This document shows positions 1 to 12,456 of a stretch of DNA of 64,000 bases, one piece after another (within the stretch, counting starts at the first letter, position 1; every line of letters begins with the position of its first letter). The notes below the pieces were generated by a model, which saw nothing but the letters and a program-made list of their open reading frames with translations, made no database searches and was not told the origin of the DNA. The position numbers and the translations under genes are program-made. The stretch spans positions 1 to 64,000 of the forward strand of contig JALNQF010000198.1 of assembly GCA_028456385.1 (NCBI GenBank). The letters run 5' to 3'. The DNA comes from Ophiosphaerella korrae. Taxonomy: Eukaryota; Ascomycota; Dothideomycetes; Pleosporales; Phaeosphaeriaceae.

Positions 1-454
1 CCTATACGCTAGTTATCTATATTTATTAATATATTACTTATCTTAAAAGTATTTAATATATTAAGACCTTAGAACTAAGTAAGAGTAATAAAGGTAAGTA
101 AGCTTCTATAAAATAAGTAAAGTTAATTAAATAAGATAGTTACTTAACTTAATTAATAGTTACTTCTTATTAGAGTATTATAAAGTATATAAGTATTAAT
201 AGGTAGATAAAAATCTAATTAAAGTATTAGTTATAATACTCTATTAAGATAAGAGGTAAAGAAGAGATTAAATACAATAGTCTATAAAGGTCTATCGACG
301 TTTCTATATACTTACTATCTAGCGTTTATTTCTAAGTACTTACTCTAGAGTATTTACTCTAGAGCATTTACTACTAAATAGTTACGTATCTTACTATACT
401 ATATTACCTAGCCTAATCGCGTATAATATAATAGCTTACTTACTACTTAGTATT
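1..454. repeat. Unclassified RIP-degraded repeat, copy 1
   Basis: Very AT-rich sequence rich in TpA and with no open frame. It matches about 42820-43262 almost base for base over some 400 bp, differing mainly by C/T and G/A transitions. Both copies contain a short tandem motif (TTTACTCTAGAG-like), with fewer units here (about 325-375) than in the other copy. At about 455 it abruptly joins Gypsy gag sequence, whereas copy 2 joins a different Gypsy element, so this was probably an older repeat that later elements inserted into. I could not assign it to a transposon class. Confidence 0.6.
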
Positions 455-3400
455 ATAATAATAAATTAATAACAATCTTTAAAAATAAAAAAAGAATAAA
501 TATAAGAGTTATATATAGAACTATAATAAAAGAGACTCTATAATCTTTAATACTAATAAAGATAAAAAGAAGAAGAAAAATAAAGACTTTACGTACTTTA
601 ACTATAGTAAGAAAAGCTACTATATAAAAGATTACTAATTATAGAAAAAGAAAGATATAGTATACTATAAATATAAGAAACTAAGATACTTTATAAAAGA
701 TTATAGAAGTAAAAACTTAAAGAAAGATAAAGAAGCTTAGTTAAAAATAACTAAAAATATAAAGGAAGTACTAAAAGTATAAGCTAAACCTTAAAAAAAA
801 GTAGCTAAGAGTAAAGAAGTATAATATATAATACTCTATTAGACCTTTTGTTATAATAATAACTACTATATATACTTTTTTAGTAAGTAGAGAGTAGTAT
901 AGTTTCTATAGAAATAGAGATATAAAGTAGTTATAATAAAAGAAAGTAGAATAAAAGCGTAGCTAGAAGAGATAGTATACGTAATAGACTTACTAATAGA
1001 AGATTTAGAAAAGAAAGAACTATAGATTCTATTAATCTAGGCTAAAGAACTAGTATAAAATAAAGAGACTACTATAACTCTCTCTAAAAGACTATAAGAA
1101 AGTAAAGAATAAGTTAGTATAAAAGATATAAAGTATACTTAGCTAATAATATATAGCTATAATAGCTATATAATAATAGATATAAAAGAATAAAATAAAT
1201 AATAGAAGTTTATTTAGAAATACTTACTAGTTATAAGTATAGAAGAAGCGTATAAAGACTAGAAAGAACGTAATCCTAAAGAAATAAAGTTTATACTATT
1301 CTAAGAATAGATAAAATAATATATAGTTATAGTAAGAAGAATACCTATATAAAAAGAATAGTAATATCTTATAAGAGAAACGTAATAGATTAATAAAGCC
1401 TATATACTAAAAGTACTAGTAGTATACTATATCTTAATAATAAATATACTTAGGAAAAATAGATACTAAGAAGGAGATAATAAAATAATAGACCTAAAAT
1501 ATCTAGTATATTTTAAGGTATTATAGATATTATACTTAGATAAGAATTATATTATATATAGAAACTCTAAAGTAAATAATAGTATATAGCTTATAAGAAG
1601 AAGAGGCTATAACTATATAAGAGTAATTCTAGTAGAAGATATCTAAGGATAAGAAGTAATACTAGAAGAAAGGTATATAGTAATAAGACCTAGACTAAAA
1701 CTATCTAAAAAATACGTCTAAAGAGGACTATAGTATAAATATAAGAATAATAAATATCTAAAATATAAAGAATATAAACTTAAAGTAAAGCTATAGCTTT
1801 AAAAAGATAGATAATTTATAAAATTACTTAAGTAATAAAAGCTAGAAAGTATAAGAGGCCTATATATTATAAAAATAAGTACTTACTAAAAAAAGAAAGT
1901 ATAATTAAAAATTAATAGTATAGCTATAAAAAACTTTATATTAAAGAAGTTTATAGAAATATAAAGAATAGAGTATATAATAAAGAAATACTCCTAATAA
2001 CTAAGTATAATTAAAGGAAAACTATTCTAAAAACTAATTAGGTTTAAAATAGTTTTCTCTATATTAGAACTAGAAGAGATAATAATTAAGAATATAGTTA
2101 TAGATATAACAATAATTAATAATAAATAAGATATAATACTAGAAATACTATAGTTATAGATAACTAACCTATATATTAATTAGAGAATAGGGAGAATTAA
2201 TTATTATAGAATAGATATACTAAAGGCTAATATAAATACCTATAAAGGAGAATTCCCTAAAGAATATAAAAAATAGGAAAAGTAGCTAATAGAGCTAGAA
2301 GACTACCTTCTAGAATATTAGCTATAGGATTTAGTAATAAACTTAAAAGAAGATAAAGATATAAGATAAAGCCTAGTCTATAGAAAAATAGAAGAAGAAT
2401 CTAAGATTAAATAGGTATTTATTAAAAATATAATTAAGAAAAGATAGATATAAAACTCTAAATCCTTAGTAGTATATAGACTTATATTTATAGATAAGAA
2501 GAGAATAAGTAATAAAAGACTCTACGTAGATTTTAGAAAAACTAATATAATTATAAATAAAAACTAATACTTATTACTATAAATAGATAAAATATAAGAT
2601 AGACTATAAAAAGTAAGAATCTTTATAAAATTAGATATCTAGAATACTTACTACTAGATTAGAATTAAGAAAAGTAATAAGTAGAAAATAGTATTTAGAA
2701 TATAATATAGACTATATAAATACTTAGTTATACTATTTAGCTTAATAAACGCACTAGTAGTATTTTAAGAAAGAATTAATATAGTACTAAGAGAGTACTT
2801 AGACGTATTTATATTTATATACCTAGACAATATTTTTATATTTTTAGAAATAGAGGAAGAATATATATAATATATATACAAGGTACTAGAAAGACTAGTA
2901 GATAATAAATTATTTTTTAAAATAAAAAAATATAAATTCTATATAAAAGAAATAGACTTCCTTAGATTTATTATTAAACTAAGAAAAATTAAAATTAACC
3001 TAGAAAAGATTAGATTAATTAACAAATAGCTAACACTAAAAAACCTAAAAGAAGTATAATAATTTTATAGGTTAGCTAACTTTTATAGAAAGTTAATAGT
3101 AAGATAGTCTAAAGATATAGAACTAATAATAAGACTTATAAAAAAAGATATACTATTTAAATAGATAAAAGAATATAAAGAAGTATTTAATAAAATTAAA
3201 AGGAAGTTTATAGAAAACTTAGTTATTAGAATATATAACCTAGACTTACTAGTAATAGTAAAAATAGATGTATCTAACTTAGTCTATAGAATAGTACTAA
3301 TACAAGAAAACCTAAAAACTAAAAAGAAATATTTAGTTAAATACTTCTCTAAGAAAATAAAGATAGTAGAACTTAATTACTTAATCTATAATAAAGAAAT

Positions 3401-5743
3401 ACTAGTAATCTATAAAGTATTTAAATAATAGAGAGTATACCTATAAAGAGTAAAATACTAAACAAAGGTCTATATAGACTATAAGAATCTTATAGGATTT
3501 ATACTAAATAAAGAACTATTATAATAATATATAAGATAGTAGGAATTTCTATTAATATTTAATATAGAAATTATATATATAAAAGAGAAAGATAACTAAT
3601 TTATAGACGCTTTTAGTAGAAGACTAGACTTATAAGAAGAAGTAAGTACTACAAGTATAGTTCTAGTTAAGAATAAAGAAAGATATTTAGTTCTAAATAT
3701 ACCTAAAATAGCTATAATACTTAAAAGAAAAAGTAGTAAGCTAGATAAATAGATTTAGAAAGTAACGTAAGAAGTATCTAAAGAAATAAAAAAACTAGAA
3801 ATCTAAAAAGAACTTATATAAGCCTATAGAAGAATATATATCCTAAGAAAAATTTAAAGAGAATTTATATAATAATTCTATAAATTACTAGTATATAGTT
3901 ACTAAAGTATTAAAAAGATATTAGATAAATTACTATAAGACTATTATATTCTAAAAGTAAGATAACTAGTAATAGAAGTACTATAAGACTATATAGAATA
4001 CTAAAGAAATAAGTATAATAGATACGTACTATATAAGATACTATAACTAGTATAAGTACTAGAATAACTATAGAGAGTTATTATAATAGACTTTATTACA
4101 AAGCTACTAAAATTAAAAGACTTAATATTAAAAGTTAAGTATAATAGAATCTTAATAATAGTAGATAAACTTATAAAGTATATATACTTTATACTATATA
4201 AAGAGAAAAGTAAAATAGAAGTTACTATATATTAAGTTTTAAAAACTATAATAAGCTAATATAGTATACTAGATAAAATTATTATAGATAGAGATATATA
4301 ATTTATATTAAAACTATAGGGAATAATAATAGTATATTATCTACAAATAGATAAACAATTAGAATAAATAAATTAGATAGTAGAATAGTACTTAAGATAC
4401 TATCTTAACTATAACTAGAATAATTAGGTATAACTACTACCTATAGTATAATTAGTATATAATAGCGTAAAGAATATAGTAATAGAAGTATTACCTTTCT
4501 TTATAAACTATAGACTTAAACTTAATATATACTAAATACTAAGAAATATAGAATCTTAGACTTTATAAAGAGAAAACTTTATAAATAAAATAAAAAAAAT
4601 ATATAATTAATTAAAATAGGACGTAGAATTCCTATATAATTAAATAGTAAAGTACTATAACAAGAAGTATAAATAAGAACCTTAATTTAGAGAGAGAGAA
4701 AAAGTATAGTTAGTATAGAAAAATATTAAGAGTAAATAATTAAGTTTAAAACTAGATTATATTAAGATAAGACTATATAAGATTAAAAAGAAAGTTATAC
4801 TAGTTATATTTAAACTAAAGCTACTAAATAAGATAAAAATATACTTAACTTTTTACGTAGTACTACTAGAGATAGTACTATAAAATATAGAACTACTAGT
4901 ATATAAAGTAAACACGTATAGAGAATAAAAAGAATAAGAAGTTAAAGAAATCTTAGTATACTAGTTCTATAATAGTAGAAACTACTATTTAGTAAAATAG
5001 ATAGGTATAGATAAGAAAGAGTAACTATAAGAAGAAATATAAGAACTAGAAGATAACTTTAACTACTTTAAGAAACTAGAAGACTTCTAAAGTTAAAACT
5101 CTCTAGACAACTTTATAGTAAACTAAGAAAATTAGTATTATTAGCGCTAAATAGAAAGGCGTTAAGAATATCTAATATAATAGGAGCTAAAATAGCCTAA
5201 ACTATATCCTTAAAGTTTATCTTAGCCTCTAAAGTATAAGACTATTTAGATAATTTAGCGTTATTATAAGCTTTTATCTTACGTAAACACTTAATATAAG
5301 AATAAAAATCTACTAGCTTATAAAAAGTTAGCTTATACTTAGCTTTAGCCTTAGTAAGCTATAATAATAGTATCTCTTAAGCCTAGTTAATAGCTTACTT
5401 TATATAACTTAGTAAGAAGAGACTATATAGAAATTAAGTACTTATACTTTATAAAAGAAATACTAGATAGTATATACTTATACTAAATATTAGCTAGAAT
5501 ATACTTGTTATAGTGTTTACTATCCTTTAAAGATATAAGATAAGTAAGCTTTAATTAAGTATAATTAGTGTAAGAAAATATTTTAACCTTATTATAAGTA
5601 ATATAAGTAATAAGAAGAAGTTTATTATAGTTATAACGCGAAGATATAGAGAATAATAAAGAGTTAGAAATAAATAAAGAAACTAGACTAATAACTTTAG
5701 GCCTAAAGTAGAGAAATAAAAACCTACCTAGAGAGGAGAATAG
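455..5743 (+). mobile_element. Degraded Ty3/Gypsy retrotransposon internal region, 5' truncated
   Basis: Plus-strand remains of gag-pol with many stops, in the usual Ty3/Gypsy order. Two gag zinc-knuckle relics lie near 597-710, with Cys and His codons changed to Tyr as C-to-T mutation would produce. Reverse transcriptase spans about 2400-3000 with the active-site box now YLDN at 2820-2831. RNase H follows at about 3240-3480, the integrase zinc-binding region near 3880-3960, the integrase core at about 4080-4480, and a chromodomain-like tail near 4900-5040, which suggests a chromovirus. The left end starts inside gag, so the 5' LTR and gag start are missing. The right end runs through a purine-rich tract (GAGAGGAGAATAG) into an LTR. 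It is non-functional. Confidence 0.85.
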
Positions 5744-6182
5744 TATTATAGCTATAATAAGAGAAAACTAATTTAAACTAATTAGCTCTACTATAGATAA
5801 TAACAATATATATAATCTATAAGATAATAAACTAAAATAAGAGACTAACTATAATAAAGATACGTAATAAATTTGTAATTTATAATCTTAGTAAATATAA
5901 AGTATAAAGCTAAGTATATAATAAATTTATAATTTATAATTTTAGTAAATATAAAGTATAAAGCTAGCTAAGAAGCCTAAGTATATAGTTAGTAGTAATA
6001 TGTATTATTAGGATAGTATTAGTAATTTAATTATTAACTACAAGTAATAATATTTAGATAGTTATAAAACATCTTCTATTATTTATAGCCTATTATAGAT
6101 TATAATATAGGCTTTTTACTATTACTTTTTAATCTACTAATAATTTTTAGGTACTAAGAAGTTAACTCTAGGTAACTTATTA
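5744..6182 (+). repeat. 3' LTR of the plus-strand Gypsy element
   Basis: It follows the purine-rich tract directly and starts with TATTATAG, the mutated form of the family's TGTTATAG terminus. It contains the LTR landmarks seen elsewhere in the window: the pair of ATAAATTTATAATTTATAAT-type tandem units, and the segment starting GTATATAGTTAGTAG. The right boundary is approximate because sequence passes directly into an opposite-strand Gypsy fragment without a clear terminus. Confidence 0.75.
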
Positions 6183-8539
6183 TATATTCCTTATTCTTTT
6201 ATAAACTTCTTAGATATAAAGTTCTTTATAGCTCTACTATTAATTATAATTTATACTTTCTTTCTTTAGTATATACTTTCTTTTATAATATATAGGCCTA
6301 TTATACTTTCTAACTTTTCTTACTTAGGTTTTTCTTTAAATTATTTATTTTTTTAAGACTATTACTCTATTTTACGTTTATAATTCTTATATTTTAGATA
6401 TTTATTATACGTATATTTATACTATAGCTTTTCTTTAATATATTCTTTTAATAACTTAAGTCCTAGTCTAATTAATATATATTCTTTATTAGGTATCTTA
6501 ATTATTTCTTAGCCTTTAATCTCTTTCTTTTAGATTACCTTAGTATAGTTATATCCTTTTTCTTATTTTAGCTATATATAGTTTTATACCTTTACTTCTC
6601 TATATAGGTAGTAGTATATATTTAAATATAATACTTATAATATTTCTAGATATACTAGATATTCTAGATCTATTCTCTTGTTATTCCTTACCTAGTACTT
6701 GTCTATACTAGGTTTTATTATTATTAAGATATAGTATACTATTAGTATACGTAGTATATAAGCTTTATTAATCTATTATATTTTTCTTATAAGATATTAC
6801 TACTCTCTTTATATAGATATTCTTCTTACTATAACTATATATTATTCTATTTATTCTTAGAATATTATAAACTTTATTATCTTAAAATTATATTCTTTTT
6901 AGTTTTTATACGCTTCTTCTACACTTATAACTAGTAAGTATTTTTAAATAAATTTCTAGTCTCTATTTTATTTTACTATATCTATTATTATATAGCTATT
7001 ATAACTATATATATTTAACTAGGTATACTCTATACTTCTTATATTAAGTTATTCTTTATCTCTTTATAGTTCTTTAGAAGAGACTATAGTAGTTTCTTTA
7101 TCTAGTACTTATTTTTTAGCTTAAGTTAATAGTATTTAAGGCTTTTCTTCTTCTAAATTTTATATTAGTAAGTTTATTATATAAGCTATTTCTTCTAGCT
7201 ATACTTTTATTTTTTTTTATTACTACTACTCTATACTTTTATAAGAACTATCTTACTTTCTTTTTACTAAAATAATATATATAGTAGTTATCTTTATAAT
7301 AAAAAGTCTAATAGAGTATTATATATTATATTTCTTTACTCCTAGCTACTTTCTTTTAAGGTTTAGCTTATACTTTTAGAACTTTCTTCTTACTCTTAGT
7401 TATTTTTAACTAGGCTTCTCTTTCTTTTTTAAGATCTTTACTTCTATAATCTTTTATAAAGTATCTTAGTTTCTTATATTTATAATATACTATATCTCTT
7501 TTTTATTTTAAATAGTAGTTCTTTATATAGTAGCTACTTTTACTATAGTTAAAGTACGTAAAGTCTTTATTCTTTCTCTTCTTTCTATCCTTATTAGTAT
7601 TAAGGATTATAGGGTCTCCTTTATTATAGTTCTAAGTAGGTCCTCTATACTTATTTTTCTTCTATTCTTAAAGATTATTATTAATTTATATTACTTATTA
7701 CTTTAAAGCTTCTAGTATTCTTAGTTTTTCTATATAGATTATTTCGTATTATATTTTTAAGTTTAGTCCTTATTTAAATTATAATATTAAGAATAGCTTA
7801 TTTTATTCTATATTTTATAATAGTTATTTAAATTATAATATATATTCTAGAATACTCTTATTTTATATAAGCTTCTTAAGCTTTTCCTTAGCTTATTAGG
7901 TAATATCTATATCTCTAAACGCTACTCTTATTCCTTTTATAAAGTATTTATAACTTCTAAAGATAGCTTTTATTTTATCTTTCTATAGTCTTAGTATATA
8001 TATTATATAATCTATCTAGTAAGGTTTAAACTATCTTATTATATCTTCTTTAAGATATATTCTAATATATATTACCTTTTTATCTTCTCTATTAAAGTAT
8101 AGTACTTATATATTAATCTAGAGTTATACTAAAGCTATAAAGAGTCTTAGTTTCTCTTTTATTTTATTAAACTTTTTAAGTATAAGTATCTTTAGTAGCT
8201 TCTTTATTATACTTATCTCTAGTTATTAGGTTATTTATTCTATTTAGTCTTATCTTACTATAAAGGCTTTAATCTATACTTTATTCTATTTTATATAGTT
8301 TTATAGTTCTTTATTTTAAGTTTCTAAGGCGTTAATTACTATCTTTATATCTTCTTTTTTAGAGATTAAGTTGTTTAGATAATCTTTAATTACTTTCTAT
8401 ATAGTATTATCTAATTTATAACTACTTAGAAGTACTTAAGGTACCTTACTTTCTTTTATAGTTAAACTTTCTACTATTATTTTAGCTTAGACTATACGCT
8501 ACTTATACTTTGCTTTTTCTAATAACTAAATTAGTAAAG
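6183..8539 (-). mobile_element. Degraded Ty3/Gypsy internal fragment (protease to gag), opposite strand
   Basis: Read on the minus strand this matches roughly 500-2000 of the plus-strand element, covering gag with its zinc-knuckle region (near 7440-7570) and the protease part, but it lacks RT, RNase H and integrase. It abuts the LTR at 5744-6182 head to head and ends at a minus-orientation LTR at 8540. The loss of the pol part and the inverted arrangement indicate nested insertion followed by deletion. All frames are closed by RIP-type stops. Confidence 0.75.
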
Positions 8540-8999
8540 TATAATAGGCCTCCTTTATTAACTATAGGTAGCCTATCTTGTAAGTATTAGTAGATTAGGA
8601 GTTAATAATAGAAGTTTATATAGTAATCTATAATAACTATAAATAATAGAAGATATCTTATAATTATCTTATATTAGTATTCTATAGTTAAGAGATTAAA
8701 TTACTAATACTATCTTAATAATATATATTCCTATTAACTATATACTTATACTAATCTATTTATATAACGTTATAGATTACTTTTAATCTATAGTATATAA
8801 TTATAGATTACTTTAATCTATTATATATTATTATAGATTACTTTTTAATCTATTATACGTAATTATAGATTACTACTACGTATCCTAATTATAAGTAGTT
8901 TTCTAATTAAAGTTATTACTCTACTTGTCTTACGCTTTGTTAGTATCTAAGTTAGGGCTAATTAGTTCTATCTTAATTTCTCTTATTACACCTATAACA
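8540..8999 (-). repeat. Gypsy LTR with internal inverted/tandem minisatellite
   Basis: About 460 bp, ending in CTATAACA at 8999, the family's conserved terminus. Between about 8753 and 8875 it carries four imperfect units of about 30-35 bp built around TATAGATTA and its reverse complement TAATCTATA. The complete element's LTRs instead carry two copies of another tandem unit, so LTR subfamilies differ in this block. It is the gag-side (5') LTR of the adjacent minus-strand fragment. Confidence 0.7.
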
Positions 9000-10963
9000 A
9001 TTATTAGCTAGTATAGTATTCTAAATAAGATTATTATAAATAGAAATATATAATTTATATTAAATCTTTAGAGAATAATAATAGTATTATTACGAATTAA
9101 ATATTATATATTAATAGTATATTATCTATAGATAAATAGATAATTAAAATAAATAAACTAGATATTAGAGTAGTACTTAAGATACTACTTTAAATATAAT
9201 TAAACTTATTAAGTATAGTTAGTATATAATAGTATAAAGAATATAGTAATAAAGTATTACTTTTCTTTATAAACTATAGATTTAATCCTAATATATACTA
9301 AATACTATAAGATATAAAGTTTTAGACTCTAAAAAGAGAAAACTTTATAAATAAATTAAAAGAAATATATAATTAGCTCTAATAAGATATAAAGATTCTA
9401 TAAAATTATATAGTAAAGTACTATAATAAAAAATATAAAGAAAGACTTTAATTTAAAAAAAGAGAAAAAGTATAATTAGTATAAAGAAATATTAAGAGTA
9501 AGTAATCTAGTTTAAAACTAGATTATATAAAGATAAAACTATATAAAATTAAGAAAAGAGTTATACTAGTTATAATTAAATTAAAACTACTAAGTAAAAT
9601 AAAGATATATCTAACTTTCTAAATAGTATTACTAGAGAAAGTACTATAAGAAGTAAAACTACTTATATATAAAGTAGATATATATAAAGAATAAAAAAAT
9701 AAAAAGTAAAAGAAATTCTATAATACTAGTTCTATAATAGAAAGAACTACTATTTAGTAAAATAGATAAGTATAGATAAGAAAAAGTAGTTATAAAAAGA
9801 TATATAAAAACTAGAAAATAATCTTAAATACTTTAATAAACTAGAAGAGTTTTAAAATTAAAACTTTCTAAGCTACTTTATAGTAAACTAAGAAAGTCTA
9901 TACTACTAGTACTAGATAAAAAGATATTAAGAATGTCTAATATAATAGGAGCTAAAGTAGCCTCTAGTACTTCTTTAAAGTATAATAAGGTACCTAGTTA
10001 TTAACTACTAAGTACTTCTAGGAAGAGTATAGTAGACTAAAAGTTAATAACTAAAGTATATATAGTAATCGAGTAATAAACTTATAATAATAGAATAATT
10101 CTTATAATATTAATATATTACTACTCTTAGTTAGAGAATAGATTACTAATACTATCTTAATAATATATATCTTTACTAACTATATACTTATACTAATCTA
10201 TTAATCTATTACTTGTATCTAGTCTTAGTAATAGTAGATTATAGATTCCTAATCTATTAATCTATAATATAGTTCTATCTATATATACTATAAATTTATA
10301 GACTATATTATATATTCTACTTATAGTTTATTTCTTAATCTAAGTTATTACTTTACTTATCTTATACTTTATTAGTACTTAAGCTAAGCTAATTAGTTCT
10401 ATCTCGATTTCTCTTATTACTTCTATAATATAAAGTCTATCTTAGCCTCTAGTATATAAGACTATTTAGATAATTTAGTATTATTATAAGCTTTTATCTT
10501 ATAAAGATAGTTAATATAAGACTAAAGCTTTACTAGCTTATAAAAAGTTAACTTATATTTAGCTTTAGCTATAGTAAGCTATAATAATAATCTCTTTCTA
10601 GCTTTATTAATAGCTCTCTCTATATAACTTAGAAGTAAAAGATTAAGTAATAATTAAGTACTTATATAAAGTAAAAGAAACACTAGAAAGAGTATAATAA
10701 TATTATATATTAGTATTTATATACTTACTATAAGCCTTACTATCTTTTAAGAATACTAGATAATAAAGAGAAGACTTAGTATAATAAGTATAAGGAAATA
10801 TTTTAGTCTTATTTTAAGTAACTTAAGTAATAAGTAATAATTTATTACGCTAGGAACAAGAAGGTATAGAGAGTAATAAAGAACTAGAGATTAACAAAGA
10901 AAATAGGTTAATAACTTTAGCCCTAGGATAGAGAAATAAGAACCTACCTAAAAGAGGGAATAG
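9000..10963 (+). mobile_element. Degraded Gypsy 3' fragment (integrase end, chromodomain, 3' tail)
   Basis: Plus-strand remnant matching about 4250-5743 of the first element. It begins within the integrase core, carries the chromodomain-like tail near 9690-9780, then the non-coding 3' segment and a purine-rich tract ending in GGGAATAG at 10963. It is interrupted at 9981-10430 by a solo LTR. A smaller 3' LTR-proximal portion near 10850-10963 looks less mutated than the rest. Confidence 0.7.
9981..10430 (-). repeat. Solo LTR inserted in the Gypsy fragment, TSD TAAAG
   Basis: About 450 bp with mutated family termini (TATAATAAGG at the left, CTATAATA at the right). It is flanked by TAAAG at 9976-9980 and again at 10431-10435. 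The uninterrupted equivalent near 5190-5220 has one copy of TTAAAG at this point, which supports insertion with a 5-bp duplication. There is no internal sequence, so it is a solo LTR left by recombination. Confidence 0.75.
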
Positions 10964-11663
10964 TGTTATAGTAGTGTGGTGGAGTATCATGAAGAAAGGA
11001 ATAGTAAAAAGGGGGTGGGCAGTTGCTAGGGAAACACGAGTACCGAGGGCTTATAAGGAGGCGAACTATCAAGGAGGAGAGGCATAGGAGGGCCGACAGG
11101 CCCTCGGGTCGCAGGATACAATCCATAGGAGTGCGAACAACGTTTAGAACCAGTTTGGCTAATGAAGTCCAAGTTCCTTGAGACCGATGAGCCCTCGGGC
11201 CCCAGATCTGTGTCGGGCACACAACCCCACAACAGTAGTAATAAGTAAAAATTAGATAAAACTAATTAGCCCTATAATAGAAGATAACAATATATACGAC
11301 CTATAGGATAATTAGCTTAATTAGGAAGTTAATTATAATAGGAATACGTAATAACTTTACAACTTTACAATCTTAGCAAATATAAAGCTATAAAGTAGTT
11401 TCGTAACTTCGCGAAAACTAAAATAACAAAGCAACAAAGTACTAAGAGGGTATAAGGTATATAGTTAGTAGCAATGCGCATTATTAGGATGGCATTGGTA
11501 ATCTAATCTCTAACCAAGAACGCTAACACTTGACATTGCACACAAATCAACTATTGTTTATAGTTATTGCACGATCACCACACGATCTTTAGTTATCACC
11601 TTTCAATCCACTATACCCCCCCATTGAGGCTTCAGGTAGTCGACGACTTGGAGCCCCGTTACA
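10964..11663 (+). repeat. 3' LTR marking the left edge of the gene island
   Basis: It starts TGTTATAGTAG just after the purine-rich tract and ends near CCGTTACA at 11663. Removing the nested 260-bp element and its duplicated 4 bases leaves about 436 bp, the normal LTR length in this window. Its right part is visibly less mutated than other LTR copies and contains intact CpG and CpA dinucleotides. The sequence passes from AT-rich to base-balanced within it. Confidence 0.65.
10975..11234 (-). mobile_element. Small GC-rich solo-LTR-like insertion nested in a RIP-degraded LTR
   Basis: A 260-bp block with obviously higher GC than its surroundings interrupts the LTR. It is flanked by GTAG at 10971-10974 and 11235-11238; the uninterrupted LTR has one copy of the site. 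On the minus strand it starts TGTTGTGGGG and ends CCACCACA, so it has TG..CA ends and an imperfect short terminal inverted repeat. It contains a TATAAG box-like motif near 11050. Size, ends and duplication fit a solo LTR (perhaps Copia) or another short non-autonomous element. The family is not identified. Confidence 0.6.
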
Positions 11664-12456
11664 ATAATAGTACTTGCTATAGGCTATAGGAGATAGTAAA
11701 GGGATAACGAATTGTATTTAAGAGTACTACTAGTATCTAAGAGAGAATAATACTTTACTCTGTTCGCAAGTGTAGCGTATTAGCTCTGTTTTAGACTACT
11801 ACTATACAACGTCATGATATCTAGCGTATCGGCCCCGCCCCCGACTAGTACCAGAGTCCTCAAGGATCTCGAGTATTCTGGGAACCTTCGTTACACGTAG
11901 AAAGCGTAGCTTAAGGGATCCTGTACGCTTTCGTAGCAGCTCTTTAACTTAAAAAAACACTAGCATTAAGATTGTACATAGCTACTTGTATAGATTTTTT
12001 ACGGTTATCTATTTTAGTAGCGTAGTTGTTGAGATAACACGATTTTCAGATGGGTGGCCGGTTTCTGAGGGGTAGCTCGGAACCCTGTCGGCTAGCTTAC
12101 AAGTGAACCAACCAATACACACAACCACCAACTATCAACTGTCCCGCACTGTTCGGCGGCATTTGAGCGGGCAAATGTGCATTGCCGTCAACCAAACACT
12201 ATCAATCACCATCCGCGTCTACACAGTGAATTACCACACCGCTGGAGAGAGAAAAGTTTATCACCTGCAGACACCCGTGATTCATGCAGATAGTCCAGAC
12301 CGGGGGACGAGGCCGGGGTTCGTCGTAGCGGGTAGGTAATTTAACTCGGCCCATCGCACCCCCTCTCCCCAGCCTGCAACCTTTCTACCTATTTTTCCTG
12401 CAGAACCCTTTTTGCACTGCTTTCCCTCATTGTGAGACGGGTCTTTTGCTGCTTTT
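11664..12456. other. Border intergenic region and transporter promoter
   Basis: Base composition rises through this stretch. The first 350 bases are still fairly AT-rich with scattered GC-rich words, possibly diluted repeat remains. From about 12040 it looks like ordinary non-coding sequence, with a pyrimidine-rich stretch (about 12350-12440) before the transporter start. An open frame at 12103-12339 shows no recognisable protein character, and I do not call it a gene. Confidence 0.5.

Noticed and set aside
8700..8880. tRNA-like inverted repeats
   Set aside because: The TATAGATTA palindromes are LTR minisatellite units; no anticodon arm or A/B box pattern.
12103..12339. 78-codon open frame upstream of the transporter
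   Set aside because: No protein-like pattern, no neighbours in frame, and it lies where the promoter and leader are expected.
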